Source: Nitrospirota bacterium (GTDB taxonomy: Bacteria; Nitrospirota; Nitrospiria; Nitrospirales; Nitrospiraceae). From it: a DNA stretch of 15,741 bases. The translations under genes and the position numbers were made by a program. Location of the stretch: contig JACRQB010000269.1 in assembly GCA_016222925.1 (NCBI GenBank), forward strand, positions 1-15,741, read 5' to 3'. Position 1 is the stretch's first letter. Each line of letters starts with the position of its first letter. The notes under the pieces were generated by a model. It did no database searches. It was given only the letters and a program-made list of their open reading frames with translations, and had not been told where the DNA came from. This document shows positions 14,764 to 15,741 of this stretch, piece after piece.

Positions 14764-15255
14764 CTATTTTGAAGCGGCCATCCCAAAATACTTCGCTTTG
14801 ATCTCTTCCATCAGCGACACGGTGATACGAGACAGCCCGCGATCGGCCGCAGTACGCTCAAGTTCAATCCCTGCCATGGTACGAACCGCCGCCGGCACTC
14901 GAGCTAACCGCTGTTTCGCCTCCGGGTCCCATTCAATGCGCTCCCCAGTGCGGGGACGCAGAAGCGTTTCATATGTGACCACCCGCTCACCTTGCCGACG
15001 CATATCCTGCTCCACTTCTTCTCGAACCAGCCCAGCCACATACGGTGGCATGCGATCCAATCGATGCAAGGCCTCATCAGTCCAGATCAACCGATCAACG
15101 AGACTCTTGGCCCGTTCCTCCGGCATATCGACACCGACTTTCAGCCCACAGCCTTTGCATTCCGAACGGATGAACCACTGAAGGGCACCATGTTCGCCGG
15201 TACGTTCTTCAATCCCTTCCGTATGCATCCATCGGCCACAGCCGCAGGTCAACAT
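14764..15255 (-). CDS. Zinc-ribbon protein with two PCP_red domains
   Basis: The 163 residues begin with a likely zinc-binding ribbon (C4, C6, C33, C36: CGCG...CKGCG). Two tandem copies of the domain known from the light-independent protochlorophyllide reductase B subunit (PCP_red) follow: WTDEALHRLDRMPPYVAGLV (58-77, ending about 98) and WDPEAKQRLARVPAAVRTMA (109-128) with the typical end ITVSLMEEIKAKYFG (144-158). The pattern W-x(3)-A-x(2)-RL-x(2)-[MV]P is clear in both. In BchB/ChlB this small helical domain is C-terminal and supports the reductase; free-standing copies occur in non-phototrophs near respiratory or redox genes, with unknown role. The protein should be cytoplasmic. The ATG has GGAG seven bases upstream. 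Repeat clusters lie on both sides of the gene. A redox-assembly role with oxidase copy 2 is inference. Confidence 0.82.
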   Translation of the reverse strand: MLTCGCGRWMHTEGIEERTGEHGALQWFIRSECKGCGLKVGVDMPEERAKSLVDRLIWTDEALHRLDRMPPYVAGLVREEVEQDMRRQGERVVTYETLLRPRTGERIEWDPEAKQRLARVPAAVRTMAGIELERTAADRGLSRITVSLMEEIKAKYFGMAASK

Positions 15256-15267
15256 AGCACCGCTCCA

Positions 15268-15370
15268 GTGCTGAGGACTGAGGACTGAGGACTGAGGACA
15301 TGTCCAGATGATCTCTCGTTCTCGATATCCCTAGTCTCAGCACTCAGTACTCGAATCTCAGGACTCATCT
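15268..15370. repeat. Heptamer repeat cluster 2: CTGAGGA x4 and an inverted array
   Basis: Four perfect tandem copies of CTGAGGA lie at 15271-15298, preceded by a partial AGTG. After 37 bases without repeats a second array in the opposite sense has the same 7-base period: CTCAGCA, CTCAGTA, CTCGAAT, CTCAGGA, CTCATCT (15336-15370). The arrays can pair in part to form a long hairpin. They fill most of the 118 bases between the partial membrane protein gene and the PCP_red gene, so they could separate or regulate the two. I see no promoter or T-run there. Confidence 0.75.
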
Positions 15371-15373
15371 GAA

Positions 15374-15741
15374 TTACCCAATCTTCCCTGGGTAGAGGAT
15401 ATAGAGCATCGTGTAAGTAAAGCTTCCCGTGACGAACAGCACGCAGTAAATGACCATCGTAAATCGGCCGAGCGCCCGATGCCGCCGTGCGCCATCGGGC
15501 CAAATCCGTTGAATCGTCATCTCGATCGCAAACACACACGCCACGATGGCAAGAAAAATCATATACACTTCCAGCTTCCGCATCGAAAACCCTGCTGTGG
15601 CGACACGCGAGAAAAACAGCCCAAGCACGACCACGGCAATTCCGCCAAAGATGAGGCTGATCTTCTTCCACGTCGTGAGCAGCCGTGATTCCCGTAAGGA
15701 TCGGACTCCGTCGAGGAACTGCTGAGAGCGAAAGCCCAACA
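15374..15741 (-). CDS. Small 3-TM membrane protein, 5'-partial
   Basis: The frame is open through the window edge, so at least the first codons may be missing; within the window 121 residues follow a TTG at 15737-15739. Three hydrophobic helices are visible: about 26-46 (ISLIFGGIAVVVLGLFFSRV), 57-79 (VYMIFLAIVACVFAIEMTIQ) and 92-115 (FTMVIYCVLFVTGSFTYTML). Loops between them are basic (RIWPDGARRHRALGR). It ends LYPGKIG. No family recognised; the layout is compatible with a small subunit or cytochrome-b-like helper of the oxidase module, but I see no clear haem-ligand pair. It is 118 bases upstream of the PCP_red gene with the repeat array between, so co-transcription is possible, not certain. 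Confidence 0.65.
   Translation of the reverse strand, partial: LGFRSQQFLDGVRSLRESRLLTTWKKISLIFGGIAVVVLGLFFSRVATAGFSMRKLEVYMIFLAIVACVFAIEMTIQRIWPDGARRHRALGRFTMVIYCVLFVTGSFTYTMLYILYPGKIG

Noticed and set aside
14764..15255. Light-independent protochlorophyllide reductase (photosynthesis gene)
   Set aside because: Only the small C-terminal PCP_red domain is present, twice; the nitrogenase-like catalytic part is missing and no other pigment gene is seen.
15268..15370. CRISPR array
   Set aside because: The repeat unit is 7 bases in direct tandem without spacers; it is a simple heptamer repeat.

Overview
The window is almost certainly from a Nitrospira-type (Nitrospirota) nitrite oxidiser, or a comammox relative. 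The reasons are two long, divergent cytochrome bd-like oxidase genes without a cydB partner, a train of multi-domain membrane c-type cytochromes, a gene with an EB_dh (DMSO-reductase type II gamma-like) domain fused to two haem c domains, and a molybdenum-cofactor gene next door. This assignment rests on recognising gene families by eye; no database search was made.

Nearly everything is on the minus strand, so transcription runs from high to low coordinates. Module A (15741 to 8801) has, in transcription order: a partial 3-TM membrane protein; a zinc-ribbon protein with two PCP_red domains; an 8-TM membrane protein of unknown function; bd-like oxidase copy 2; a secreted DUF3047 protein; a small glycine-rich membrane protein; and two tandem membrane-anchored FGE/SUMF1-fold proteins that lack the FGE catalytic cysteines. 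A heptamer repeat (CTGAGGA/CTCAGCA) lies on both sides of the PCP_red gene.

Between the modules (8233-8798) are three very small single-TM proteins. A 34-residue one is on the plus strand behind a TTGACA-17-TATCAA promoter. Two others, of 40 and 43 residues, are on the minus strand directly upstream of oxidase copy 1.

Module B (8569 to 1864) is the two small proteins, bd-like oxidase copy 1, a 4-TM protein with two haem c domains, a 4-TM protein with one haem c, and a secreted/anchored diheme c-EB_dh fusion. It ends in a strong intrinsic terminator at 1864-1897. The inferred job is a respiratory complex: periplasmic haem c domains pass electrons to (or receive them from) a quinol/cytochrome-oxidase-like membrane core.

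Downstream and probably separate are mobA (Mo-bis-MGD cofactor synthesis, needed by nitrite oxidoreductase-type enzymes), a GT9 heptosyltransferase-like gene, and the N-terminus of what looks like argS, cut by the window edge. No stretch over about 250 bases is without a gene, and I saw no tRNA, rRNA, CRISPR array or insertion sequence.
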